This document shows, piece after piece, positions 8,890 through 17,729 of a stretch of 64,000 bases of DNA. The stretch is from contig NZ_SORI01000001.1 in the NCBI RefSeq assembly GCF_004366815.1, forward strand, positions 310,001 to 374,000. Reading direction: 5' to 3'. The DNA is from Aminivibrio pyruvatiphilus. Lineage in GTDB: Bacteria; Synergistota; Synergistia; Synergistales; Aminobacteriaceae. A program made the translations under genes and the position numbers. The notes under the pieces were generated by a model. The model worked only from the letters and a program-made list of their open reading frames with translations. It did not search any database and was not told the origin of the DNA. Numbering within the stretch: the first letter of the stretch is position 1; every line of letters begins with the position of its first letter.

Positions 8890-9840
8890 ATGCCGGCCCC
8901 TGAAAGAAGCACCAGGGACGCCTACGGGCAGGCGCTGATCGAACTCGCCGCAGCAGACCCTTCGGTGGTTGCCGTTGACGGCGACGTGGGATCCGCCACC
9001 CGGGCGGCGAGGTTTTCCGCCCTGCATCCCCGCAGGGTATTCAACGTGGGCATGGCGGAGCAGGACATGATCCTCACCGCTGCCGGACTGGCCCTCGGAG
9101 GAAAGAACGTCTACGTGTCCTCCTACGCGTCCTTTCTCGTGGGGCGGGGATACGAGCAGATCCGGTCCGCCGTGGCCATTCCCGCTCTTCCCGTGAAGAT
9201 CGTTGGAAGCCACTGCGGAGTTACCGTGGGAGAGGACGGCGCATCCCACCAGATGCTCGAAGATCTTGCCCTCATGAGGGCTTTCCCCGACATGACCGTC
9301 CTTGTTCCTGCCGATTACGTCTCCGCCCTCGGGCTGCTCAAAAACGCGGTATCCTCCCGTGGCCCTGTGTATATCAGGCTCGGCCGGGCCCCGGTTCCGG
9401 ACGTCTACGCCGACGGGGATGAAGGCTTTGTTCCCGGCGGGGGAAGGGTGCTCCGGGAGGGAACGGAAGTGACGGTCTGCTGTTGTGGTATCATGGTTTC
9501 CGAGGCGCTCCGGGCTGCGGAAGTGCTGGCGCGGCAGAACATCAGCGCCGAGGTGATCGACTGCTACAGTGTATCGCCCCTTCCTGCCCAGATCATCCTC
9601 GATTCTGTCCACAGGACGGGATGCTGCGTCACCGCCGAGGAGCATTTCGCCCGGGGCGGCCTGGGCGAAGCGGTCGCCTCCCTCGTGAGCGGCGCCTACC
9701 CCGTCCCGGTGAAGCCGGTCGCGGTATTCGACAAGTTCGGCCAGAGCGGTTCGCCGGCCGAGCTGCAGGAATATTACGGCCTGACGGCATCCCAGATCGT
9801 GAGTTCCGCAGTGCAGGCCTGGACCATGCGCAGGAGGTAA
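8890..9840 (+). CDS. Transketolase, C-terminal (pyrimidine-binding) subunit
   Basis: The second half of the split transketolase, 316 residues. It contains the PYR domain (DGDVGSATRAARF, FNVGMAEQDMI with the catalytic Glu, VGSHCGVTVGEDGASHQ) and the C-terminal transketolase domain (AEEHFARGGLGEAVA). It pairs with the preceding gene to form the active enzyme. The gene runs straight into ftsE; the AGGAGG that serves ftsE lies over its own stop codon. Confidence 0.93.
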   Translation: MPAPERSTRDAYGQALIELAAADPSVVAVDGDVGSATRAARFSALHPRRVFNVGMAEQDMILTAAGLALGGKNVYVSSYASFLVGRGYEQIRSAVAIPALPVKIVGSHCGVTVGEDGASHQMLEDLALMRAFPDMTVLVPADYVSALGLLKNAVSSRGPVYIRLGRAPVPDVYADGDEGFVPGGGRVLREGTEVTVCCCGIMVSEALRAAEVLARQNISAEVIDCYSVSPLPAQIILDSVHRTGCCVTAEEHFARGGLGEAVASLVSGAYPVPVKPVAVFDKFGQSGSPAELQEYYGLTASQIVSSAVQAWTMRRR

Positions 9841-9843
9841 GAA

Positions 9844-10539
9844 ATGGATATTCGCCTGGCAGGAGTCACCAAGGTATTCGAACCCGACATTGTCGCCCTT
9901 GAGGACATTTATCTCTCCATCGACAAGGGGGAGTTCGTCTACCTTGTGGGAACCACAGGCTCGGGAAAGACCACCCTCCTCCGGCTCATCTCCCGGGAGT
10001 ACCTTCCCACCAGGGGGCAGATCACCGTGGGGGACGTGAATCTGCGGAAGATAGGCCGGGGCCAGCTTCCCTTCTACAGGAGGGACGTGGGGGTCGTCTT
10101 CCAGGACTACAAGCTGCTGCCCAACCTGACCGTGTTTGAAAACGTGGCCTTTGTGCTGGAGGCCATGGGCATTCCCCCGAGGGTCGTGCAGAACAGGGCC
10201 AACGAAGTGATCGACCAGGTAGGGCTGTGGAGACGGCGGTTCCTCAAGCCTCCCCAGCTTTCAGGGGGAGAACAGCAGCGGGTCGCCATCGCCAGGGCCA
10301 TGGCGAACTCCCCGTCCATCTTCCTCGCCGATGAGCCCACCGGAAACCTCGACCTCCGGACGTCCGAAGAAATAATGCGCCTTCTCCTTTCCATCAATGC
10401 CGCAGGAACCACCGTTCTCGTGGCCACCCACGACCAGTATCTCGTCGATGCCTACCGCCAGCGCCTCGTGGAGCTCCACAACGGACGGCTCAAGCGCGAC
10501 GAGAGGAGAGGGAGGTATTTCATCGATGGCGAGCTTTAA
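9844..10539 (+). CDS. ftsE: Cell division ATP-binding protein FtsE
   Basis: FtsE is the ABC ATPase that, with FtsX, switches on peptidoglycan hydrolases at the septum. Visible motifs are Walker [12 protein letters not shown] near residue 40, Q-loop region [17 protein letters not shown], signature [14 protein letters not shown] and Walker [13 protein letters not shown]. The length of 231 is normal. AGGAGG lies 7 bases before the ATG. It overlaps ftsX by 14 bp, and the next gene encodes a matching coiled-coil hydrolase, so ftsE-ftsX-envC form one functional unit. Confidence 0.96.
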   Translation: MDIRLAGVTKVFEPDIVALEDIYLSIDKGEFVYLVGTTGSGKTTLLRLISREYLPTRGQITVGDVNLRKIGRGQLPFYRRDVGVVFQDYKLLPNLTVFENVAFVLEAMGIPPRVVQNRANEVIDQVGLWRRRFLKPPQLSGGEQQRVAIARAMANSPSIFLADEPTGNLDLRTSEEIMRLLLSINAAGTTVLVATHDQYLVDAYRQRLVELHNGRLKRDERRGRYFIDGEL

Positions 10540-11410
10540 ATATGCCCTGCGGGACACCTTCCGGCTCATCTGCCGCCACTGGGGACTGAGCATCCTTACC
10601 CTCATCACCGCGGCCTCGGTGCTCTACATCCTCGGCTTTACCGCCCTTTTCGCCCTGAACGTGCGGCACATGGTCTCCCGGATCGAGGGCGGGCTGGTGG
10701 TACAGGTCTACATGAAGAAGGGCGAAAAACCTGACGACGTCTTTGCCAGGGTGAAGGCAAACCCCACGGTCACCAGCATACGGGCCATTTCTCCCGAGGA
10801 GGCCCTTGACAGGCTCCGGGCCAAGCTGGGGAACCAGGCCAGGGCCGTTACCCTCATGGGGGAGAACCCCCTGCCGTGGAGCCTGGAGATCCAGGTCCAG
10901 CGGGCGGAGCACATTACTCCCCTCGTCCGGGATCTCGTGGTCTTTCCCTCCGTGGAGGAAGTGATCTACTCGGGCAAGCTGGTGGAGCGCCTTTCCACCA
11001 TCTCCAGGGCGTCGGCGGCGGTATCGGCAACCATCCTCGTCCTTGCGGTGATCATCAGCGCCCTGGTGATTTTCAACACCATCCGGATTGCCATCTATTC
11101 CAGAAAGGAAGAAATCGAGGTGATGCTCCTTATCGGGGCCACCAAGACCTACATTTCCCTTCCCTTCGTTATTCAGGGAATGTTCCTCGGCGCAGGGGGG
11201 GCCCTTCTGGCCGTGGCGGGCCTCTGGGCCACCTACGCGTCGGCGGTGAACGCCGTGCGTTCGACCCTCGCGTTTCTTGATATAATTGTCAACCAGCAGG
11301 TCCTGCTCCAGTTCTTTCTCCTTCTCTTTGCCACTGGTGCGACCATGGGCTGGATGTGCAGCTGGCTCGCCGTGAGCCGCTTTACGTCGAGGGCGCTTCG
11401 CCCCCGCTGA
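10526..11410 (+). CDS. ftsX: Cell division permease-like protein FtsX
   Basis: FtsX is the membrane partner of FtsE; it does not transport but passes the ATPase signal to hydrolases outside the membrane. The 294-residue protein has a short cytoplasmic N-terminus, a first membrane segment (about 20-43), an extracytoplasmic loop of about 120 residues, and three further membrane segments in the last 130 residues, which is the FtsX fold. The ATG at 10526 starts inside ftsE, giving a 14-bp overlap. The EnvC-like gene follows after 24 bp. Confidence 0.93.
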   Translation: MASFKYALRDTFRLICRHWGLSILTLITAASVLYILGFTALFALNVRHMVSRIEGGLVVQVYMKKGEKPDDVFARVKANPTVTSIRAISPEEALDRLRAKLGNQARAVTLMGENPLPWSLEIQVQRAEHITPLVRDLVVFPSVEEVIYSGKLVERLSTISRASAAVSATILVLAVIISALVIFNTIRIAIYSRKEEIEVMLLIGATKTYISLPFVIQGMFLGAGGALLAVAGLWATYASAVNAVRSTLAFLDIIVNQQVLLQFFLLLFATGATMGWMCSWLAVSRFTSRALRPR

Positions 11411-11434
11411 CTCCGACGAAGGGAGCTGACCACA

Positions 11435-12622
11435 GTGAAGACCGCACGAACAGCCTGTTTTCTCCTTGCGATCGCCCTTTTTCTCGCCTCCGCCGGCCCC
11501 CTTCCCGGTGCCTCCGGCCTTGACAGCAGGATAGCCCAGGAAGAGGCCAGGATGAGAATCCTGGAAAAGCAGATTTCCGAGCACCAGAAGCGGGCAAAGC
11601 AGATGGGGGAGAAGGAGAAGGGTGTGCTCACCCAGCTCAATTCCCTGGACCAGAAGAAGAAGGTGACGGAACAAAGGATACGGGTGCTCGAACTGAAGCT
11701 TGAAAAAGTGAAAAACACCATCTCCAACCTCAGGGCGGAAGTCCGGCTGACGGAGCAGGAGCTCGCGGAGATGATGCACGTCTTTGAAAACCGTCTCGTG
11801 GACATTTACAAGTACGGCGGCGTGGCGGAATTCAACCTTCTTCTTTCCTCCACCACGGCCCACGAGGCCATGGAAACCTCCTACCTGCTGAACCGCATCG
11901 CCCTCCAGGACCAGGCCATGATCAGCGGAATGCTCGAAAAGAAGGACCGCCTGCTTCAGGCGGCCGCCCAGATGGAGCAGCAGGAGAAGGAACTTGCCGT
12001 CAACACCTCCCATCTCGGCAAAGAGAGGAAAACTTTCCGGGAAGAGATCAACAAGAGCAACGCCTTTCTCGGCCAGGTGAGGCAGGAGAGGGCCCTCCAC
12101 GAGCAGGCGGTGAAGGAGCTGCAGCAGTCCCAGAAGGAAATCCAGCAGACCGTGACGGCCCTCATGAGGAAAAAGCGGGATGAAGAGTCCCGGGACAGGG
12201 GGCGCTCCGCCCAGTACACCTATCTTCCTTCGGGAGGGCAGCTCTCCTGGCCTGTCCAGGGGCAGATCAGCAGCACCTTCGGCACAAGGGTCCATCCTGT
12301 GTTCAAGACGAAGATGATGCATACCGGGATCGACATCCGTGCCCCCAGGGGAACCCCGGTGAGGGCCGCCGGACCCGGCGAGGTGCTGTTCGCAGGTTGG
12401 CTGAGAGGGTACGGCCAGGTGATTATCATAGACCACGGCAATAATCTCTCATCCGTCTACGCTCACCTTTCAAGCATGTCGGTCCGGGAGAGCGCGGCGG
12501 TAAAAAAGGGACAGACCATCGGGTCAGTGGGGAGCACGGGAACGGCCACGGGCGCCCACCTTCATTTCGAGGTGCGCGTCGGCGGCGATGCCAGGGATCC
12601 CATGCGGTATCTGAGAAAATAG
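11435..12622 (+). CDS. EnvC/LytM-type murein hydrolase (M23 peptidase with coiled coil)
   Basis: A 395-residue exported protein: an N-terminal signal segment (about residues 6-27), a long charged coiled coil (about 30-260), and a C-terminal LytM/M23 domain (about 285-385). In the LytM domain the metal and catalytic positions look intact: HTGID, YAHL and HLHFEV. E. coli EnvC has lost these residues and only activates amidases, whereas this protein could itself cut peptide cross-links, as PcsB or CwlO do (by other folds) under FtsEX control. The GTG start has GGGAG about 10 bases upstream. Its position after ftsX supports the FtsEX partner role. Confidence 0.88.
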   Translation: MKTARTACFLLAIALFLASAGPLPGASGLDSRIAQEEARMRILEKQISEHQKRAKQMGEKEKGVLTQLNSLDQKKKVTEQRIRVLELKLEKVKNTISNLRAEVRLTEQELAEMMHVFENRLVDIYKYGGVAEFNLLLSSTTAHEAMETSYLLNRIALQDQAMISGMLEKKDRLLQAAAQMEQQEKELAVNTSHLGKERKTFREEINKSNAFLGQVRQERALHEQAVKELQQSQKEIQQTVTALMRKKRDEESRDRGRSAQYTYLPSGGQLSWPVQGQISSTFGTRVHPVFKTKMMHTGIDIRAPRGTPVRAAGPGEVLFAGWLRGYGQVIIIDHGNNLSSVYAHLSSMSVRESAAVKKGQTIGSVGSTGTATGAHLHFEVRVGGDARDPMRYLRK

Positions 12623-12637
12623 AAAAGGAGAAGGACA

Positions 12638-13882
12638 ATGTCCGAACAAAAAACACACTTTCGAAAAAGAGTTCGGGACTGGCTCGGAGGCATCGTTCTC
12701 GGAGCGGCTGCAGCGGGGCTCATCGTGGCTGCGGGTGCGGCCGACCTCGGCGACTTCGAGCGGATCGCCCCCTTCAACCCCCAGGCCATGTGGCTCATGA
12801 AACAGGCCCGGGCCATCATAGAGACCTACCAGGTGGATTCCGCCGAGAAGCCCGCCGATGAAGACAAGCTCCTCTACGGCGCCATCAAGGGGATGGTGGA
12901 GGCCTGGGGGGATCCCTACACCCGTTTCGTTGACCCCGGCCAGCTCAAGGAAGAGGAAATCGAGATGGAAGGGGAGTACGGGGGGCTCGGGATATACATC
13001 GGCCAGCGGGACGGAAAAACCCTGGTCATCAGCCCTATCGAGGATACCCCCGCAGACCGGGTGGGCCTCAAGCCCCAGGACCAGATCGTGAAGATAGAGG
13101 ACGAGATTATCCTCGGCTGGGATTCCCAGCAGGTGGTGAAGCGCCTTCGGGGCAAACCGGGTACCTCGGTGACCATCTGGGTCCGCCGGGAAGGCGAGGA
13201 GGAGCTCCTGAAGTTCGAGATTGTCCGGGAGAACATCAAGCTTATCTCCGTCCGCTCCGAGATGATAGACAAGAACCTGGGGTACGTGAAGATCACCCAG
13301 TTCAAGCAGAAGACCGCCCAGGAAGTGCGGAGCGCCTTCTCCGCACTGATGAAGGACGGTGCGAAGGGGTTCGTGCTGGATCTCCGGAACAACGGCGGCG
13401 GCCTCCTCAACGGAGCGGTGGAGATATGCGACATGTTCCTCAACGGCGGTCTGGTGGTCGGAATGAAGGGACGGGTGGATCGGGCCAACGATGAAATCTA
13501 CGCCAACCCGGGCACCTTGACGAGCCTGCCCATGGTGGTGCTTATCAACGAGGGAAGCGCTTCGGCCTCCGAGATCGTTGCGGGCGCCCTTTCCGACCGC
13601 GGCCGGGCTGTCTCGGTGGGAAAGAAGACCTTCGGCAAGGGATCGGTGCAGACCCTGTTCAACCTTACGGACGGATCGGGGCTCTACGTGACTATCGCCC
13701 GGTATCACACTCCTTCGGGGAAGGTGATCGACCACGTGGGACTGGAGCCGGACATCGTGGTCGAAGGCGAAGTCACCCGGGAGAAGGACAAGGACGAGCA
13801 GCTCAAGCGGGCCCTGGAAGAGCTCCGGAACATCATCTCCGGTAAAAGTTCTCCTGCGGTGAAACTGCCGAAGGCATCCTGA
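12638..13882 (+). CDS. S41 family C-terminal processing protease
   Basis: A 414-residue serine protease of the CtpA/Prc family, anchored by an N-terminal membrane segment (about residues 19-36). A PDZ domain (about 105-185, with YGGLGIYIG) precedes the S41 core: VLDLRNNGGGLL, the nucleophile in EGSASASEIVAGAL and the catalytic Lys in VGKKTFGKGSVQ. These proteases trim or degrade envelope proteins and often regulate cell-wall hydrolases. Its place right after the EnvC-like gene suggests that the hydrolase, or its activator, may be a substrate; that is inference. Confidence 0.93.
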   Translation: MSEQKTHFRKRVRDWLGGIVLGAAAAGLIVAAGAADLGDFERIAPFNPQAMWLMKQARAIIETYQVDSAEKPADEDKLLYGAIKGMVEAWGDPYTRFVDPGQLKEEEIEMEGEYGGLGIYIGQRDGKTLVISPIEDTPADRVGLKPQDQIVKIEDEIILGWDSQQVVKRLRGKPGTSVTIWVRREGEEELLKFEIVRENIKLISVRSEMIDKNLGYVKITQFKQKTAQEVRSAFSALMKDGAKGFVLDLRNNGGGLLNGAVEICDMFLNGGLVVGMKGRVDRANDEIYANPGTLTSLPMVVLINEGSASASEIVAGALSDRGRAVSVGKKTFGKGSVQTLFNLTDGSGLYVTIARYHTPSGKVIDHVGLEPDIVVEGEVTREKDKDEQLKRALEELRNIISGKSSPAVKLPKAS

Positions 13883-13900
13883 GAGCAGGACGGCTGAGTT

Positions 13901-14917
13901 TTGAAACACGGAAAAGACCTTCGGGGTCTGTTTGTTGGTTTATGTCTTCTCGCTGCCGGCGCCGGGGTGCTTTTTTTCGGAGCCGGCGGCGGGAAAACGT
14001 TGCCGGAACCTGTACGGGAAGAGCCGGCCGGGCCGGGTGCATTCCCCGCTGAAAACGGAGACTATCCGGGACGGGAAACTCCGGGCGGAGAAAAAGAAGA
14101 AACCGCTCCCTCCGCAGAAAAAGAGGGAGGCGGTTCCCGGAAGCTCGGGCCGGGACCCTATATCGCCATCGTCATCGACGACTTCGGTTTTTCGAAAGCC
14201 ATTACGGACGGTTATGCTGAGCTGACCCTCCCGCTGACATGGGCTATCATCCCCTTCCAGTCCCACTCTCTCTATGCCGCCGAGCGGGCGGAAAAGGCAG
14301 GGATTCCCTTCATGATCCACATGCCCATGGGTGCCGGTGGAGACAAAAAGTGGGATGAAAAGACAGGAGTCATCGACTCGGGCATGTCCGCCGAAACAGT
14401 CACCCTGCTCCTTCGGAGGGCAATGGCTTTCCTCCCGGGAGCCCTCGGGATGAACAACCACAGGGGGTCCAGGGCGACCAGGGATGAAAAGCTCATGGAA
14501 ACCGTTATGACCGAGCTGGCCTCCACCTCCCTTTTCTTTCTCGACAGCAGGACATCTTCAGTCTCGGTAGCGTATAATACAGCCCGGGCAAAGGGCATAC
14601 CCGCAGCATTCTGTTCCATTTTCCTCGACCACGAGCCGGCGGAGGAATTCATGGAGACGCAGTTTCAGCGGGGACTGGCCCTCGCTTCCAAAAGAGGATG
14701 GGTGGTCATGATCGCCCACACCCGGCAGGGGACTCTGGATTTTCTGAAGAAAAAAAGCGATTCCCCTCCGGAAGATGTTACGTTCGTCACCATGCCCGAA
14801 CTGATGCACATCCTGTGGGACCGGAGCGGCATGTCGTCCCGGGAGCACCTGTCCGGAAGAACGGTATTCAATGCAGGCTGCCGAAGCCGGGCGGCCAACG
14901 AGGAGGATTTTTCGTGA
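13901..14917 (+). CDS. Divergent polysaccharide deacetylase (DUF610/YibQ family)
   Basis: A 338-residue protein with an N-terminal membrane segment, a low-complexity Pro/Gly/Glu-rich linker up to about residue 85, and a NodB-like barrel. The block IAIVIDDFGFS and the downstream MNNHRGSRATRD and FLDSRTS are typical of the divergent deacetylase family that follows EnvC and Ctp genes in many proteobacteria. The function of that family is not settled; a role in envelope polysaccharide is likely. The start is a TTG at 13901; no ATG upstream is in frame without crossing a stop. The stop overlaps the purA GTG. Confidence 0.85.
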   Translation: MKHGKDLRGLFVGLCLLAAGAGVLFFGAGGGKTLPEPVREEPAGPGAFPAENGDYPGRETPGGEKEETAPSAEKEGGGSRKLGPGPYIAIVIDDFGFSKAITDGYAELTLPLTWAIIPFQSHSLYAAERAEKAGIPFMIHMPMGAGGDKKWDEKTGVIDSGMSAETVTLLLRRAMAFLPGALGMNNHRGSRATRDEKLMETVMTELASTSLFFLDSRTSSVSVAYNTARAKGIPAAFCSIFLDHEPAEEFMETQFQRGLALASKRGWVVMIAHTRQGTLDFLKKKSDSPPEDVTFVTMPELMHILWDRSGMSSREHLSGRTVFNAGCRSRAANEEDFS

Positions 14918-16200
14918 AAGGTCGCGTTGAGGTCATTATAGGCGCCCAGTGGGGCGATGAGGGAAAAGGAAGGGTTGTGGACGCCCTCGGGTCAAGGGTG
15001 GACATCTTTGCCCGGTACCAGGGAGGCGCCAATGCCGGACACACGGTGATCGTGGAGGGAAAAAAATACGTTTTCCACCTCCTGCCCTCGGGAATGCTCT
15101 ATCCCTGCAAGATATGCGTCATAGGCAACGGGGTGGTCATCGATCCCGAACAGCTTCTCAACGAACTGAGGGAACTCCAGGACCAGGGGAAGGACCGGGC
15201 CCGGCTCGTCATCAGCGGCGCCGCCCACGTGGTCATGCCGTACCATAAAAAGCTGGACACCGCCCAGGAAAACCAGCGGGGGAAGGGGCGGAAAATAGGC
15301 ACCACCGGAAGAGGCATCGGTCCCGCCTACGTGGACAAGTACAGCCGGTGCGGCGTGCGGGTGGAAGACCTGCTCGACGCCGATTCCCTCCGGGAAAAGC
15401 TGGAATACAACCTGGACGAGAAAAATTTATTTCTCTCCAAGATATACGGAGAGGAACCTCTTCCGTTCAACGAGGTCTTCGAGCAGGCTGTTGAATGGGG
15501 CAAAGCCCTCGCCCCCTACGTCGGAGACGCTTCACTCGTCATCGGGGAGGCCATACGGGAAGGCCGGGGAGTCCTTTTCGAAGGAGCCCAGGGTACTCTC
15601 CTCGATGTGGACCACGGCACCTATCCCTATGTCACAAGCTCATCGCCCGTGGCCGCCGGAGGCTGCGTGGGGCTGGGCGTGGGGCCTTCCGCGGTGGACA
15701 GGGTCATCGGCGTGGTGAAGGCTTACTGCACCAGGGTGGGAGAAGGTCCCTTCCCGACGGAAGATGGGGGGGAGAACGGGAACCGACTGAGAGAAAAGGG
15801 ATGGGAGTACGGAGCCACCACCGGAAGGCCCCGCCGCTGCGGCTGGCTTGATCTCGTCGCCCTGCGCTATGCTGTCAGGGTGAACGGCATGTCCTCCATC
15901 GCTCTCACAAAGCTTGACGTGCTCACGGGTTTCGAGCGGATTCCCGTCTGCACGGGGTATGAGATCGACGGAAAGGCTGAGGAGCATTTCCCCAGCGGAG
16001 CTCACCGACAGTGGAAAGCGAAGCCGGTGTACGGATTTCTCGACGGGTGGAACGAAGACCTCTCGGCGTGCACTGAATTCGGGCAGCTTCCTCTCCAGGC
16101 CAGGAAATACGTGGAATATATCGAGACAGCCTGCGGTGTTCCCGTAAACCTTGTCGGTGTCGGTCCGGGAAGGGACCAGACTATCCTCAGGAATTTCTAG
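14914..16200 (+). CDS. purA: Adenylosuccinate synthetase PurA
   Basis: PurA condenses IMP and aspartate with GTP to adenylosuccinate, the first committed step to AMP. The P-loop motif IIGAQWGDEGKGRVVD is at the N-terminus and GTTGRGIGPAYVDK and GATTGRPRRCGWLD follow in order. Starting at the GTG at 14914, which overlaps the previous stop and has AGGAGG 7 bases upstream, gives 428 residues, the normal size. Longer open sequence upstream lies inside the deacetylase gene. Confidence 0.97.
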   Translation: MKGRVEVIIGAQWGDEGKGRVVDALGSRVDIFARYQGGANAGHTVIVEGKKYVFHLLPSGMLYPCKICVIGNGVVIDPEQLLNELRELQDQGKDRARLVISGAAHVVMPYHKKLDTAQENQRGKGRKIGTTGRGIGPAYVDKYSRCGVRVEDLLDADSLREKLEYNLDEKNLFLSKIYGEEPLPFNEVFEQAVEWGKALAPYVGDASLVIGEAIREGRGVLFEGAQGTLLDVDHGTYPYVTSSSPVAAGGCVGLGVGPSAVDRVIGVVKAYCTRVGEGPFPTEDGGENGNRLREKGWEYGATTGRPRRCGWLDLVALRYAVRVNGMSSIALTKLDVLTGFERIPVCTGYEIDGKAEEHFPSGAHRQWKAKPVYGFLDGWNEDLSACTEFGQLPLQARKYVEYIETACGVPVNLVGVGPGRDQTILRNF

Positions 16201-16225
16201 AAGGGAGAATCCTCCGATTCTGCCC

Positions 16226-16708
16226 GTGGAACTGGACTTCTGCTCCTCTGCCGACCTGGAAGGGATCTGCTCGGTGGAGGAGCAGTCCTCTGCTTCCCCC
16301 TGGCCCCGGAAGGTCATTGAGAGCGATCTCTCAGGCGACAGCCCCTATCTCTACCTGTGTGCCAGGGCGGGCGGCATCATCCTCGGTTTCGGTGCCGTTC
16401 TCAGGAAGGGGAAAACCGCCGGGCTTGCAAACCTTGCCGTGCTTCCGGAATTCCGGAGGAGGGGAGTGGGCTCCCAGCTCCTGGCCGGGCTTGCGGAAAT
16501 CGCCGAATCTCTGGGATGCAGCCGGATGAGTCTCTATGTGAGACAGTCGAACACCGGAGCGGCGGACTTGTATCGCCTCTTCGGGTTTTCTGTTCTCGGG
16601 CGGCACAAAGGATACTACGCCGGCGGAGAAGACGCCCTGCTCATGGAAGCGCCCCTTCCTCTCCGTCTTCCGGGGGACAGAGGGGAAGGCCCTTCGGAGC
16701 AGGGCTGA
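16226..16708 (+). CDS. rimI: GNAT acetyltransferase, RimI-like (ribosomal protein S18 N-acetyltransferase)
   Basis: A GNAT-fold protein of about 160 residues. The acetyl-CoA loop FRRRGVGSQLL and the C-terminal SNTGAADLYRLFGF plus YYAGGEDALLM match RimI, which acetylates the N-terminal Ala of ribosomal protein S18. The start is uncertain: the frame is open from 16151 inside purA, the only clear purine-rich stretch (AAGGGAGA) is at 16201, and the GTG at 16226 is the first usual start codon after it. rpsR for S18 is encoded at 61388 in the same window but far away. Confidence 0.8.
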   Translation: MELDFCSSADLEGICSVEEQSSASPWPRKVIESDLSGDSPYLYLCARAGGIILGFGAVLRKGKTAGLANLAVLPEFRRRGVGSQLLAGLAEIAESLGCSRMSLYVRQSNTGAADLYRLFGFSVLGRHKGYYAGGEDALLMEAPLPLRLPGDRGEGPSEQG

Positions 16709-16722
16709 GCACTACCTGCGGC

Positions 16723-17169
16723 TTACCACGTGGGCTCGAAGACGCTCGGCTCGTACTCCCTGACCTTTCGCCGGATCTCTTCCAGGGATTTCCGCACCCG
16801 TTCTCTTCGAAGCCGCTCGGCCTCGTCCAGGTATTCCTTCATGTCTTCCGGGTTCCCTTTCCGGGCTTTCACTCCCTGCTTCAGCGAATCCAGGTCCCTG
16901 CCGTTCTTCTCCGGCTGCTTTTGGGGAGGGGCTGTGAGCCTGGAGAGAGGAGTTCCGTCCCTGTCCGCTGAAGCCGGTTCCTGGTACTCCCGGTCGGCGG
17001 AAGGCACGAAAGCGTCCGAAAAAAGACCGGCCTCTCCCTCGAAAACAAGCACTGTTCCCCTGTTCCCACCCCGGAACGAAAGCGGTTCCCCGGAGGGCAG
17101 GGCCCTGAAAAGAGCCCCCAGCAAAATGAACACCACCATGGCTCCCCATGCGGCTACGTTCTTTCTCAT
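16723..17169 (-). CDS. Hypothetical membrane-anchored protein
   Basis: A 148-residue protein I do not recognise. It has a single N-terminal membrane or signal segment (about residues 7-24), a short globular stretch, a Pro-rich middle, and a highly charged helix at the C-terminus (about 95-140, rich in Arg, Glu and Lys) that could form a coiled coil. A good AGGAGG lies 6 bases before the ATG, and a TATAAT sequence occurs on the minus strand at 17197-17192, so expression is credible. It is convergent with rimI and divergent from the arsenic island. Confidence 0.7.
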   Translation of the reverse strand: MRKNVAAWGAMVVFILLGALFRALPSGEPLSFRGGNRGTVLVFEGEAGLFSDAFVPSADREYQEPASADRDGTPLSRLTAPPQKQPEKNGRDLDSLKQGVKARKGNPEDMKEYLDEAERLRRERVRKSLEEIRRKVREYEPSVFEPTW

Positions 17170-17295
17170 GCCGTCCTCCTTCTTCGGGTGTATTATAAAT
17201 CAAAATCATTCCCGGCATTCTTCCGGCACGTACAGGCCGGAAAGCCGGTGCCGCCCTTTTCCCTGTCCTTCCGGTCCGTTCATGCCGCGGAATCA

Positions 17296-17343
17296 TTGAC
17301 AGGAAAAAATCTGTCGTGCTATCATTTCGTCAAATGCAGAAAT
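17296..17343 (+). promoter_or_regulatory. Promoter and candidate ArsR operator of the arsenic island
   Basis: TTGACA (17296-17301) and TATCAT (17320-17325) with 18-bp spacing lie just before the first arsR. Directly over and after the -10 is the imperfect dyad ATTTC-N10-GAAAT (17324-17343), a plausible site for the ArsR dimer. The hexamers are seen; the operator role is inferred. Confidence 0.5.
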
Positions 17344-17365
17344 AACAAAAGGTAGGCGAGACAGT

Positions 17366-17722
17366 GTGGAATCGATCCTTTCCATCTCAAAAGCACTCGG
17401 CGAAAAGAACAGGCTCCGGGCATTTCTGGCGCTCATGGACACGGAAGAGCTTTGCGTATGCGATGTGGGTGACTTCCTCGGACTTGCCCCCGCGACTGTT
17501 TCCCGCCACATGAGCATACTCCACCGGGCCGGGCTCATCGAATCGGAAAAAAGAGGGCGGTGGGTTTACTACCGTATGGGGACAGCCGTCGATCCCCGGC
17601 TGCTTGAGTGGATACGTCACTCGGTGGGGAAAGACGGCTTCCCGGTGCAGGACAGGGCAAAAATCAATGAAATCGTCAGACTGCACAGGGAGCATGACAA
17701 TTGTGAAGGCAAGAGGGGGTAA
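17366..17722 (+). CDS. arsR: ArsR/SmtB family repressor (first copy)
   Basis: A 118-residue winged-helix repressor. The helix that binds metalloid reads ELCVCDV, with Cys30 and Cys32, the As(III)/Sb(III) sensing pair of classical ArsR; LAPATVSRHMSILHRAGLI is the recognition helix region. Binding of As(III) would release it from the promoter just upstream. It starts with GTG behind the promoter at 17296 and is followed by arsC after 7 bp, so it probably controls arsR-arsC-arsM and perhaps acr3. Confidence 0.93.
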   Translation: MESILSISKALGEKNRLRAFLALMDTEELCVCDVGDFLGLAPATVSRHMSILHRAGLIESEKRGRWVYYRMGTAVDPRLLEWIRHSVGKDGFPVQDRAKINEIVRLHREHDNCEGKRG

Positions 17723-17729
17723 CAAGTGT

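Noticed and set aside
7972-9645. 557-residue minus-strand frame opposite the split transketolase
   Set aside because: No family features; it mirrors the third-position G/C of the real genes.
10520-12436. 638-residue minus-strand frame opposite ftsX and the EnvC-like gene
   Set aside because: Low-complexity Leu/His/Gly composition and no start signals; the sense genes are well supported.
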